Assembly: GCF_017654485.1 (NCBI RefSeq)
Contig: NZ_CP061094.1
Location: 366,590-430,589, forward strand
Origin: Roseomonas marmotae
GTDB taxonomy: Bacteria; Pseudomonadota; Alphaproteobacteria; Acetobacterales; Acetobacteraceae
DNA length: 64,000 bases
Direction of reading: 5' to 3'
The first letter of the stretch is position 1; each line of letters opens with the position of its first letter. The notes beneath the pieces are model-generated. The model made no database searches. It was given only the letters and a program-made list of their open reading frames with translations, and was not told the DNA's origin. Made by a program: the position numbers and the translations under genes. Below, one piece after another: positions 44,574-52,623 of this stretch.

Positions 44574-45287
44574 CTAGGTGCCGGAGGGCGGGATCGACGG
44601 GGGGGAGCGGGGCGGCGGAGCGCGGCTGAACTGCGCGACAAGGGCCGCCGCCTTGGAGCAGGCGCTGTCAGCGACAGCCGGCTCCATGAAATTCACCGGA
44701 GCTTCCTCATAGCGCGCATCGATGGCCTCCGGCGTATCCTCAGGCTCCCCTTCCGCCAGGCGCGCCTCCACCACGTCACGGTTGGCCGGCCGGGCGCTCA
44801 GGGCCTCGATGGCCCGCAGCACGGCGGCATAGGCCGCGCCGCGCCGCTCCAGCCGCGCGGCCAGCAGGGACACGACCTCGGCAACCTCGCCGAGCAGGAG
44901 GCGCGCCTTTCCGGCATCATGCAGGGAAGCATATTCGAGAAAGACCGGCAGGAAATCGGGCAACTCATCCGCCGTCAGGTCGAGCCCCATGCCGCGGTAG
45001 TCTTCCACCAGATCCACCATGGCCTGCCCGCGCTCGCGGGAATCGCCGAAGACATGGCCGAACAGGTAGAGGGAGAGCGAGGGAGCGCTGTCGAACAGCG
45101 CCACGTACTCACACTGCGCCTCCATCAACTCCGCGGCGGCCAAGCCGTCGCAGAAGCGGAGAACCGCCTCCGTCTCGGCCGCCGGCAGGCCGGCCCCGCG
45201 CAGGATCTCCGCGATCTCCGGCAGGGCATCGATCAATGCCTCATTGGGATAGAGAAGCAGCCCGGCGAGAGCCTTGCAGGCGAGCAT
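44574..45287 (-). CDS. narJ: Nitrate reductase molybdenum cofactor assembly chaperone
   Basis: The 237-residue helical protein follows the NarJ/TorD pattern: ACKALAGLLLYPNEAL at the start, YVALFDSAPSLSLYLFGHVFGDSRERG in two conserved pieces, and GMGLDLTADELPDFLPVFLEY. It inserts the Mo cofactor into NarG before membrane docking. I chose the ATG at 45287 with AGGAA eight bases upstream; a GTG at 45320 would overlap narH. The C-terminal 35 residues are variable. Confidence 0.93.
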   Translation of the reverse strand: MLACKALAGLLLYPNEALIDALPEIAEILRGAGLPAAETEAVLRFCDGLAAAELMEAQCEYVALFDSAPSLSLYLFGHVFGDSRERGQAMVDLVEDYRGMGLDLTADELPDFLPVFLEYASLHDAGKARLLLGEVAEVVSLLAARLERRGAAYAAVLRAIEALSARPANRDVVEARLAEGEPEDTPEAIDARYEEAPVNFMEPAVADSACSKAAALVAQFSRAPPPRSPPSIPPSGT

Positions 45288-45291
45288 GGCG

Positions 45292-46821
45292 CTATTTCCT
45301 GTCCAGTGGGAAACGCTCACCTCGTGTCTTGCGGGTGTCCTGCCCCCACAACATGAACCGGCTATTGCCTTCGGATGTCATCTGGCCGAAGTGGAAGCCG
45401 GCGATGCCACGCTGGTCATAGGCATTCTCCGCGACTTCCTTATGCGCGGTCGGGATCACGAAGCGGTCCTCGTAGTTCGCGATCGCCATCACGCGGTACA
45501 TCTCCTCCGCCTGACGCTCCGTCAGCCCGACCGCGTCAAGTGCGGAGGTATCCCGCACCTCCTCCACGCTGCGGCGGCGCATATAGGCCCGGAGCGCGAG
45601 GAGCTTCCGCAAGCTGTGGCGGACCGGCTCCTCCTTGCCCGCCGTCAGGAGGTTGGCGAGGTAGCGGACAGGGATGCGGAGACTGTCGATATCGGGGATG
45701 CCATCCAGCGTGCCGAGCGCCCCGGCATCCGCAGCCTCCTGGATCGGGGAGAGCGGCGGGATGTACCAGACCATCGGCACAGTCCGGTATTCCGGATGCA
45801 GCGGAAAGGCGACCTTCCAGTCACAGGCCATCTTGTAGACGGGCGAGCGCTGCGCCGCCTCGATCCAGCTATCCGGCACGCCGTCCTTCTGCGCCTGCGA
45901 GATCACGGCGGGATCGTTCGGGTCCAGGAAGATGTCGAGCTGAGCCTGATAGCAATCCTGCACATCCGGCTGGGACGCCACTTCCAGGATGCGATCGGCG
46001 TCGTAGAGCATGACGCCGAGATAGCGGATGCGGCCGACGCAGGTCTCGGAACACACCGTCGGCTGGCCGCTCTCGATGCGCGGATAGCAGAAGATGCACT
46101 TCTCCGACTTCCCGGTGTGCCAGTTGTAATAGACCTTCTTGTACGGGCATCCCGTGACGCACATGCGCCAGCCCCGGCACTTCTCCTGGTCGATGAGGAC
46201 GATGCCGTCCTCCTCGCGCTTGTAGATCGCCCCGGAAGGGCAGGCCGCCACGCAGGAAGGATTCAGGCAGTGCTCGCAGAGGCGCGGCAGGAACATCAGG
46301 AAGCTGTTCTCGAACTCGCCGTAGATCGCCTTCTCGACATCCTTGAAATTGTAGTCACGGGCACGTTTGTGGAACTCGGTGCCAAGGGATTCCTCCCAGT
46401 TCGGTCCCCAGTTCACTGTCATGCGCTCGCCCGTGACGATGGAGACGGGGCGTGCCGTGGGCGCCGCCTCGCTTTCCTGCACGCCGTGGATATAGGAGTA
46501 TTCGAAGTCGAAGGGCTCATAATAATCGTCGATCTGCGGAAGTTCCGGATTGGCGAAGATCTTCGACAGGATGCGCCACTTGCCGCCCGTCTTGGGCCGC
46601 AGCGAACCTCCCTTCCCCAGCACCCAGCCGCCGCGCCAGCGCTCCTGGTTCTCCCAGTCCTGCGGGTAGCCGACGCCTGGCTTGCTTTCCACATTGTTCC
46701 ACCAGGCGTATTCGATGCCCTGGCGCGTGGTCCAGACCTGCTTGCAGGTGACGCTGCAGGTGTGACACCCGATGCATTTGTCGAGGTTCAGGACCTTGCC
46801 GATCTGCGCGCGGATCTTCAT
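45292..46821 (-). CDS. narH: Respiratory nitrate reductase beta subunit (Fe-S protein)
   Basis: The 509-residue protein has four cluster motifs: CIGCHTCSVTC near residue 16, CEHCLNPSCVAACPSGA, CRGWRMCVTGCPYKK and CIFCYP with CSETCVGR. Trp in CRGWRMC replaces a Cys and marks the [3Fe-4S] site, as in E. coli NarH. It relays electrons from NarI to NarG. It overlaps narG by ATGA. Confidence 0.96.
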   Translation of the reverse strand: MKIRAQIGKVLNLDKCIGCHTCSVTCKQVWTTRQGIEYAWWNNVESKPGVGYPQDWENQERWRGGWVLGKGGSLRPKTGGKWRILSKIFANPELPQIDDYYEPFDFEYSYIHGVQESEAAPTARPVSIVTGERMTVNWGPNWEESLGTEFHKRARDYNFKDVEKAIYGEFENSFLMFLPRLCEHCLNPSCVAACPSGAIYKREEDGIVLIDQEKCRGWRMCVTGCPYKKVYYNWHTGKSEKCIFCYPRIESGQPTVCSETCVGRIRYLGVMLYDADRILEVASQPDVQDCYQAQLDIFLDPNDPAVISQAQKDGVPDSWIEAAQRSPVYKMACDWKVAFPLHPEYRTVPMVWYIPPLSPIQEAADAGALGTLDGIPDIDSLRIPVRYLANLLTAGKEEPVRHSLRKLLALRAYMRRRSVEEVRDTSALDAVGLTERQAEEMYRVMAIANYEDRFVIPTAHKEVAENAYDQRGIAGFHFGQMTSEGNSRFMLWGQDTRKTRGERFPLDRK

Positions 46822-49800
46822 GCCCGGTGCCCCTCGAGACGGGAGGATTCCTCAGCCTTCATGATAGGACGCTTCTCCGACAAGGGGCGGTCCCGCCAGT
46901 CCACCTTGACCATCTTACGCAGGATAACGAATTCATCCCGGTTCGACCCGACGGTGCCGTAGTAGTTGAAGCCATAGGAAAGCTGAGCATAGCCGCCGAT
47001 CATATGCGTGGGCTTCAGCACCACGCGCGTGACGGAGTTATGGACGCCGCCACGGTTCAGCGTGACTTCGCTGCCCGGCACATTCGCGCTGCGCTCGGCC
47101 GCGTGATACATGAAGGCCGCGCCCTGCGGAATGCGCTGGCTGACAACCGCACGCGCGACCAGCGCACCGTTACGGTTGAAAGCCTCGATCCAGTCATTGT
47201 CCTCGATGCCGGCCGAGGCGGCATCCCGTTCGCTGATCCAGACGATGGGTCCACCACGGGCCAGCGTCAGCATGATCAGGTTCTCGGTGAAGGTGCTGTG
47301 GATGCCCCATTTCTGGTGCGGTGTCAGGAAGTTCAGCACCAGCGGCGTGCTGCCATTGTCATGCAGCCGCGCCAGCTCATCGGATGCGGAGCGCGTGTCG
47401 ATCGGCGGGCGGTAGGTCGCGAAATGTTCGCCGAAGTCACGGAGCCAGGGATGGTCCTGATAGATCTCCATCCGTCCGGTGAGCGTGCGCCAGGGAATCA
47501 GCTCATGCACATTCGTCCAGCCGGCATTGTAGCAGATCTCATGGCTTTCGATGCCGGACCAGACGGGCGAGGTCAGGATGGGCCGCGGCTGGGACGCGAT
47601 GTTCCGGAACTCGATCTTCTCGTCCACGCGGCGGGCGATCAGGTGCGTATGGTCCCGCCCCGTGGCTTTGGAAAGCGCCTGCCAGGCCTTCAGCGCGACA
47701 TGACCATTGGTCTCTGGCGCGAGTGACAGAACCGCCTCGATCGCATCCATGTCATCGCGCATGCGCGGGCGATCGTCCCGCTCGGGTGGGTTGACCAGAC
47801 GAAGATGCGCCACCTCCTCCTTTGTATCCCACACCATCCCCTTGGTGCCGTTCCCACGCTCCTCCAGCAGCGGCCCGATGCTGATGAAGCGGTCGTAGGT
47901 GGCGGGGTAGTCGCGTGATACCAGGGTGATGGCCGGCATGGTGCGGCCTGGCACGCCCTTGACCTCGCCATGGCGCCAATCCACCGTTTCGCCATAGGGC
48001 TGCGACAATTCGGAGGGCGTGTCCTTCAGCGTCGGCGTCAGAACCAGGTCTTCCTCGACGCCGAGTTCCCCGGGCGCGAGGCGCTGGAAGGTTTTCGCGA
48101 TCTCGCGGAAAATGGCCCAGTCCGTGCGCGCACCCCAGACCGGGTCCACCGCCGGTTGCAGCGGGTGGATGAAGGGGTGCATGTCCGTCGTGTTGAGGTC
48201 GGCCTTCTCGTACCATGTGGCGGTCGGCAGCACGATGTCGCTGAAGAGCGTCGTGGTATTCATGCGGAAGTCGATTGTGACCATCAGGTCGAGCTTACCC
48301 TCAGGCGCGCCATCGCGGCGCACCACCTCCTCCGGGCGCTGATCGCTCTCCTCGTTCAGCACATTGTTGCGTGCCCCCAGGAGGTGCTTCAGGAAGTATT
48401 CATGGCCCTTGCCACTGGCACCAAGGAGGTTGGAGCGCCAGACAAAGAGATTGCGCGGCCAGTTCTCCGGCGCGTCCGGGTCCTCGCAGGCCATCTGCAA
48501 CCCGCCCGAGTTCAGTTCCTCCGCCACATGAGCGACAGGGTCCTTGCCCGCCGCCCGCGCCTCGCGCGCCACCTGCAGAGGGTTGCGCTTCAACTGCGGC
48601 GAACTCGGCAGCCAGCCGCTGCGTTCCGCCCGCACATTGCAGTCGATCATGGTGCCAGACCACCGCGCCGGATCGGCCAGCGGCGAGATCTGTTCCCGCA
48701 GTTCCATCCGTTCATACCGCCACTGGTCGGTATGGGCGTAGAAGTAGCTGGTGCCGTTCATCTGGCGTGGCGGCCGCACCCAGTCGGACGCGAAGGCGAC
48801 GGGCAGCCACCCCGCCTGCGGGCGTAGCTTCTCCTGCCCCACATAATGGGCCCAGCCGCCGCCGGACTGGCCGATGCAGCCGCACAGGGTCAGCATGGTG
48901 ATGATGGCCCGGTACGACATGTCCATGTGGTACCAGTGGTTCAGGCCAGCGCCGACGATCACCATGGAGCGGCCCTTCGTTGCCTCCGCATTGGCCGCGA
49001 AGCCACGCGCGACAGCGATGCAGCGGTCCCGCGGCACGCCGGTGATGCGCTCCTGCCAGGCGGGGGTGCCGGGCACATCGTCGTCGAAGCTGTTGGCGGC
49101 GGCGTCACCGAGCCCACGACCGATGCCGTAGCTGCCCAACATCAGGTCGAATACGGTCGCGACCCGGACCTCCTTGCCATCCTTCAGCCTCAGCAGGCGC
49201 ACCGGCACGCGGCGGTGCTGGACCGGCGCATGGTCCGTCAGGCCGAAGCGGCCAGCATTGCCGAAATAGGGGAAGGAGACGGTGGCAACCTCCTCGCCCA
49301 TCAGGGAAAGGCGCGGCGAGATCTCGTGCCCGTCGCCGCCGTCCTTGGGCTCGAGATTCCACTTGCCCTGCTCGCCCCAGCGGAACCCCGCCGTCCCCTG
49401 CGGAGCCACGACATCGCCTGTGGCCTCATCGATGAAGACCGGCTTCCACTCGGGATTGTTCTCCTGTCCAAGCGCATCCGCGAAGTCGGCCGCGCGCAGC
49501 ATCCGGCCTGGCACCAGCCCGTCTTCCCGTGGCTCCAGCATGACCAGAAAGGGAAGGTCCGAGTATTTCCGGACATAGTCCTGGAAGTATGGGACCTGAC
49601 GGTCGATGAAGAACTCCCTCAGGATGACATGGCCCATGGCGAGCGCCAGCGCGGCATCGGTTCCCTGTTTCGGGTGCAGCCAGAGATCCGCGAAGCGCGC
49701 GACCTCGACAAAATCGGGGGCGATCACCACGCTCTTGGCGCCGCGATACCGCGCTTCCGTGTAGAAATGTGCATCCGGCGTCCGTGTCATCGAGACGTTG

Positions 49801-50561
49801 GAGCCCCAGAGCAGGAGATAGCCGGCATTGTACCAGTCCGCGCTCTCCGGCACGTCCGTCTGCTCGCCGAATGTCTGCGGCGAGGAGGGCGGCAGGTCGC
49901 AGTACCAGTCATAGAAGGACAGGCAGGTCCCGCCGATCAGGCTGAGATAGCGTGTGCCCGCCGCATAACTGATCATCGACATGGCCGGGATCGGCGAGAA
50001 CCCCACGACGCGGTCTGGTCCCCATTGCTTGACCGTGTGGATATTCGCTGCCGCGATCAATTCGTTGACCTCGTCCCAGTCGGCGCGGACGAAGCCGCCA
50101 AGGCCGCGCACCCGCTGGTATTCGTTCCGCTTCGTCGCATCCTCCTGGATGGATTTCCACGCCGCGACCGGTGCCAGTGTCTTGCGTGCCTGACGCCACA
50201 TATTCAGAAGACGCCCGCGTATCAGCGGATACTTGATGCGGTTGCTGCTATAGAGATACCAGGAATAGCTCGCGCCACGTGGGCAGCCGCGAGGCTCATG
50301 ATTCGGCAGATCCGGCCGTGTCCGGGGATAGTCCGTCTGCTGCGTCTCCCAGGTCACGAGCCCGTTCTTGACGTAGATCTTCCAGCTACAACTGCCGGTG
50401 CAGTTCACGCCATGCGTGGAACGGACGATCTTCTCACTTTGCCAGCGGGAACGGTAATTATCCTCCCAGGCCCGGTTCTCGTCCGTGACCACGCCATGGC
50501 CATCAGAGAAGGTTCCTTTGTACTTCCGGAAGAACAGAAGCCTGTCGACGAACTGGCTCAA
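46818..50561 (-). CDS. narG: Respiratory nitrate reductase alpha subunit (molybdopterin)
   Basis: The 1247-residue protein has the same length as E. coli NarG. The FS0 cluster ligands are His50, Cys54 and Cys58 (STHGVNCTGSCSW), and the Mo ligand Asp is in LSFYDWYCDLPP. I assign a TTG start at 50561 because it gives the conserved MSQFVDRLLFF N-terminus and has GGGAGG eight bases upstream; the in-frame GTG at 50666 would read through the promoter. It reduces nitrate to nitrite at the inner face of the membrane. It begins the narGHJI operon. Confidence 0.96.
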   Translation of the reverse strand: MSQFVDRLLFFRKYKGTFSDGHGVVTDENRAWEDNYRSRWQSEKIVRSTHGVNCTGSCSWKIYVKNGLVTWETQQTDYPRTRPDLPNHEPRGCPRGASYSWYLYSSNRIKYPLIRGRLLNMWRQARKTLAPVAAWKSIQEDATKRNEYQRVRGLGGFVRADWDEVNELIAAANIHTVKQWGPDRVVGFSPIPAMSMISYAAGTRYLSLIGGTCLSFYDWYCDLPPSSPQTFGEQTDVPESADWYNAGYLLLWGSNVSMTRTPDAHFYTEARYRGAKSVVIAPDFVEVARFADLWLHPKQGTDAALALAMGHVILREFFIDRQVPYFQDYVRKYSDLPFLVMLEPREDGLVPGRMLRAADFADALGQENNPEWKPVFIDEATGDVVAPQGTAGFRWGEQGKWNLEPKDGGDGHEISPRLSLMGEEVATVSFPYFGNAGRFGLTDHAPVQHRRVPVRLLRLKDGKEVRVATVFDLMLGSYGIGRGLGDAAANSFDDDVPGTPAWQERITGVPRDRCIAVARGFAANAEATKGRSMVIVGAGLNHWYHMDMSYRAIITMLTLCGCIGQSGGGWAHYVGQEKLRPQAGWLPVAFASDWVRPPRQMNGTSYFYAHTDQWRYERMELREQISPLADPARWSGTMIDCNVRAERSGWLPSSPQLKRNPLQVAREARAAGKDPVAHVAEELNSGGLQMACEDPDAPENWPRNLFVWRSNLLGASGKGHEYFLKHLLGARNNVLNEESDQRPEEVVRRDGAPEGKLDLMVTIDFRMNTTTLFSDIVLPTATWYEKADLNTTDMHPFIHPLQPAVDPVWGARTDWAIFREIAKTFQRLAPGELGVEEDLVLTPTLKDTPSELSQPYGETVDWRHGEVKGVPGRTMPAITLVSRDYPATYDRFISIGPLLEERGNGTKGMVWDTKEEVAHLRLVNPPERDDRPRMRDDMDAIEAVLSLAPETNGHVALKAWQALSKATGRDHTHLIARRVDEKIEFRNIASQPRPILTSPVWSGIESHEICYNAGWTNVHELIPWRTLTGRMEIYQDHPWLRDFGEHFATYRPPIDTRSASDELARLHDNGSTPLVLNFLTPHQKWGIHSTFTENLIMLTLARGGPIVWISERDAASAGIEDNDWIEAFNRNGALVARAVVSQRIPQGAAFMYHAAERSANVPGSEVTLNRGGVHNSVTRVVLKPTHMIGGYAQLSYGFNYYGTVGSNRDEFVILRKMVKVDWRDRPLSEKRPIMKAEESSRLEGHRA

Positions 50562-50606
50562 TGGCGCGTCCTCCCAGCATATGTCCGTTTCACGGGGCGC
50601 TGGCGT

Positions 50607-50648
50607 ACTATGTCCGACGGAGTGCAAGTTTTCGTTGCGCCAGCGCAA
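50607..50648 (-). promoter_or_regulatory. narG promoter with TTGCG-N4-CGCAA box
   Basis: On the minus strand TTGCGCTGGCGCAA (50648-50635) is an inverted repeat with the 5-4-5 layout of CRP/FNR sites, though not the TTGAT-N4-ATCAA sequence. A -10-like CATAGT (50612-50607) lies exactly where it should for an activator centred at -41.5, placing the transcript start near 50600 with a leader of about 40 bases before narG. Confidence 0.7.
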
Positions 50649-50693
50649 ATAGTATAGGTGGCTCACGTCAAGAAAAAGTGCGGGTCCACCGGG

Positions 50694-51392
50694 TCATTTA
50701 CCATCGGTAGCAATCTGCTCGATCCTCTGCCTGTCACAGAGGACCACCCGAAGTCGTCCTGTCACGATGACGCCTCGTTCCGCCCAGTCATGCAGCACGC
50801 GGCTGACCACATAGAGGTCAGTCCCGACTATTTCGGCGATGTCCTGGCGAGAGAGGGGATAGCCGATTTCGACACCTTCGGGGGCTGCCAACCCGATCTG
50901 GTCAGCAAGGCGCAGAAGGGCCCGCGCTATCCGCTGCTCGACCCGTTCCGTGGCCATTTCACAAAGGCGCTGAGCCAGTTCCTCGGAACGCCGGCTGACA
51001 TAGCCAAGCGCGTTCGCCCCGATCGTCGGATATCGCTCTATCAGTTCATGGGTTCGCGCCGCAGCCCAGGAGAGCAGGATGCAGTCCGTTATCGCCGTGG
51101 CCGTGGCTGGGAGAGGAACATGACGGAATACCGCGATATCGCCGACAAGATCGCCCGGGCCCAGAACATGAATGGTGGCGATAGCGCCGCCGTTGCGCAT
51201 CTGCCAGACCTTCACGATCCCTTTGCCGAGGGCGATCAGCTCGTTCGGCGTATCCCCCTGATGGTACAGCACCGTCTTCGCTGGGATCATCCGCAGCTTG
51301 CTGGTCAGGAGCACCTCGTCGAGCGCAGTCTGCGGAAGGCCGGCGAAGAGTGGGTTCCGGACCAGCAACTCATGGACATTGGACTCGCTCAT
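50694..51392 (-). CDS. CRP/FNR-family regulator of the nar operon
   Basis: The 232-residue protein has a cyclic-nucleotide-fold sensor (GDTPNELIALGKGIVKVW, LGPGDLVGD), a dimerisation helix and a C-terminal helix-turn-helix (LSRQDIAEIVG, then TDLYVVSRVL). The N-terminal Cys cluster of FNR is missing, so it is not an Fe-S oxygen sensor of that type. In the recognition helix the Glu that contacts the G of TTGAT is Tyr194, while Ser197 and Arg198 are kept. It lies between the ABC efflux genes and narG on the same strand. NarR, DNR or NnrR-like function is plausible. Confidence 0.88.
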   Translation of the reverse strand: MSESNVHELLVRNPLFAGLPQTALDEVLLTSKLRMIPAKTVLYHQGDTPNELIALGKGIVKVWQMRNGGAIATIHVLGPGDLVGDIAVFRHVPLPATATAITDCILLSWAAARTHELIERYPTIGANALGYVSRRSEELAQRLCEMATERVEQRIARALLRLADQIGLAAPEGVEIGYPLSRQDIAEIVGTDLYVVSRVLHDWAERGVIVTGRLRVVLCDRQRIEQIATDGK

Positions 51393-51508
51393 GACATTGC
51401 GGCTCCCTCGGGTGCCAACGGGAAGAGCAATCCCTACCAGCCTGGTCAGCTCGGAAGGAAATATCCGTGCGGAACGCTCCAGATTCCGGTGGCATTATTC
51501 CTGCAGCA

Positions 51509-52621
51509 TCAGCGAAGAAATTTCCGGAAGCGCCTCAAGGACAGGACGAAGAGTACCGATCCGATGGCCAGCATCGAGAGAAGCTGTGGCCAAACCACGT
51601 CGAAACCTGCCCCCCGGAACAGAACTGCCTGCGCCAGCATGACAAAATGGGTGTTTGGCGCGGCAAGCATGATGGTCTGGATGATTTCCGGCATGCTCTC
51701 ACGCGGTGAGGTAGCCCCGGATAGTACCTGCATCGGCAGCAGGACCAGCATCAACAACAGGCCGAACTGCGGCATCGATCCCGCCACGGTGGCCAGGAAG
51801 ATGCCGAGCGAGGTGGTCGCGAAAAGCTGCAAGGCTCCCCCTGCCAGGAAGAGCGCGAGTGATCCTTCGATGGGAACCGCCAGAAGCCCTTTTACGACAA
51901 CGATCAGGGAGAAGGTCGTGGCGATGAGCACGACGAGGCCCATCGACCAGATCTTGCTGACCATGATATCCGTTGCCGTGACCGGCATGACCAGGAGATG
52001 CTCAAGCGTGCCGTGCTCACGCTCCCGGATCAACGCCGCGCCGGTCAGGATGATCGATAACATGGTGACGGAGGAGATGACGTTGGTGACGGCGCCGAAC
52101 CAACCCTTGTTGAGCTCCTGGTTGAAACGAGAGCGCAGGACGAGTTCCACCGGCACCGTGGAGCCGCCACGATAGCCATTCAGGAACTCCTCGATCTCGC
52201 TCGCGGTGATGGACTGGATGTAGCCGCCACCGGTAAAGGCCTGCGTCATCCGCGTGGCATCGACATTGAGCTGGATGGTCGGTGAGCGTCCGGCCAGGAG
52301 ATCGCGTTGGAAATCCGGCGGGATGTCCAGGGCGAAGGTATCGAGACCGGCATCCATGCGCTGATCCATCTCCGACTGGGAGATGATGCGGGGCACCGCG
52401 AAGTAAGGCGGAGTGAAGGCGGTGATGATCCGCGAGGACACGGGAGACTGGTCCTCGTCCACGACCGCGATCGCCGCCTGGTTGAGTGCCTCCGGCATGG
52501 CCTTCGAGGCGGTATAGATCGAGAGCGTGAAGGCGTAGACGATCAGCACCAGGAGCATTGGCTCCCGCAACAGGCCACGGAGTTCCTTGATGCCGAGTTG
52601 AAGAACGTTCCTGACCTGCAT
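51509..52621 (-). CDS. ABC-2 type transporter permease (YhhJ/YbhR-like)
   Basis: The 370-residue protein has one N-terminal membrane helix, a large extracytoplasmic domain (VVDEDQSPVSSRII, FALDIPPDFQRDL) and five C-terminal helices beginning near SSVTMLSIILTGAAL. REREHGTLEHLLVMPV is the hallmark of this family. It starts two bases after rbbA and completes the HlyD-RbbA-permease exporter. Confidence 0.9.
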   Translation of the reverse strand: MQVRNVLQLGIKELRGLLREPMLLVLIVYAFTLSIYTASKAMPEALNQAAIAVVDEDQSPVSSRIITAFTPPYFAVPRIISQSEMDQRMDAGLDTFALDIPPDFQRDLLAGRSPTIQLNVDATRMTQAFTGGGYIQSITASEIEEFLNGYRGGSTVPVELVLRSRFNQELNKGWFGAVTNVISSVTMLSIILTGAALIREREHGTLEHLLVMPVTATDIMVSKIWSMGLVVLIATTFSLIVVVKGLLAVPIEGSLALFLAGGALQLFATTSLGIFLATVAGSMPQFGLLLMLVLLPMQVLSGATSPRESMPEIIQTIMLAAPNTHFVMLAQAVLFRGAGFDVVWPQLLSMLAIGSVLFVLSLRRFRKFLR

Positions 52622-52623
52622 CC

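Noticed and set aside
50562..50666. Upstream GTG start for narG adding 35 residues
   Set aside because: It would translate through the promoter box; the TTG start gives the exact E. coli NarG length and N-terminus.
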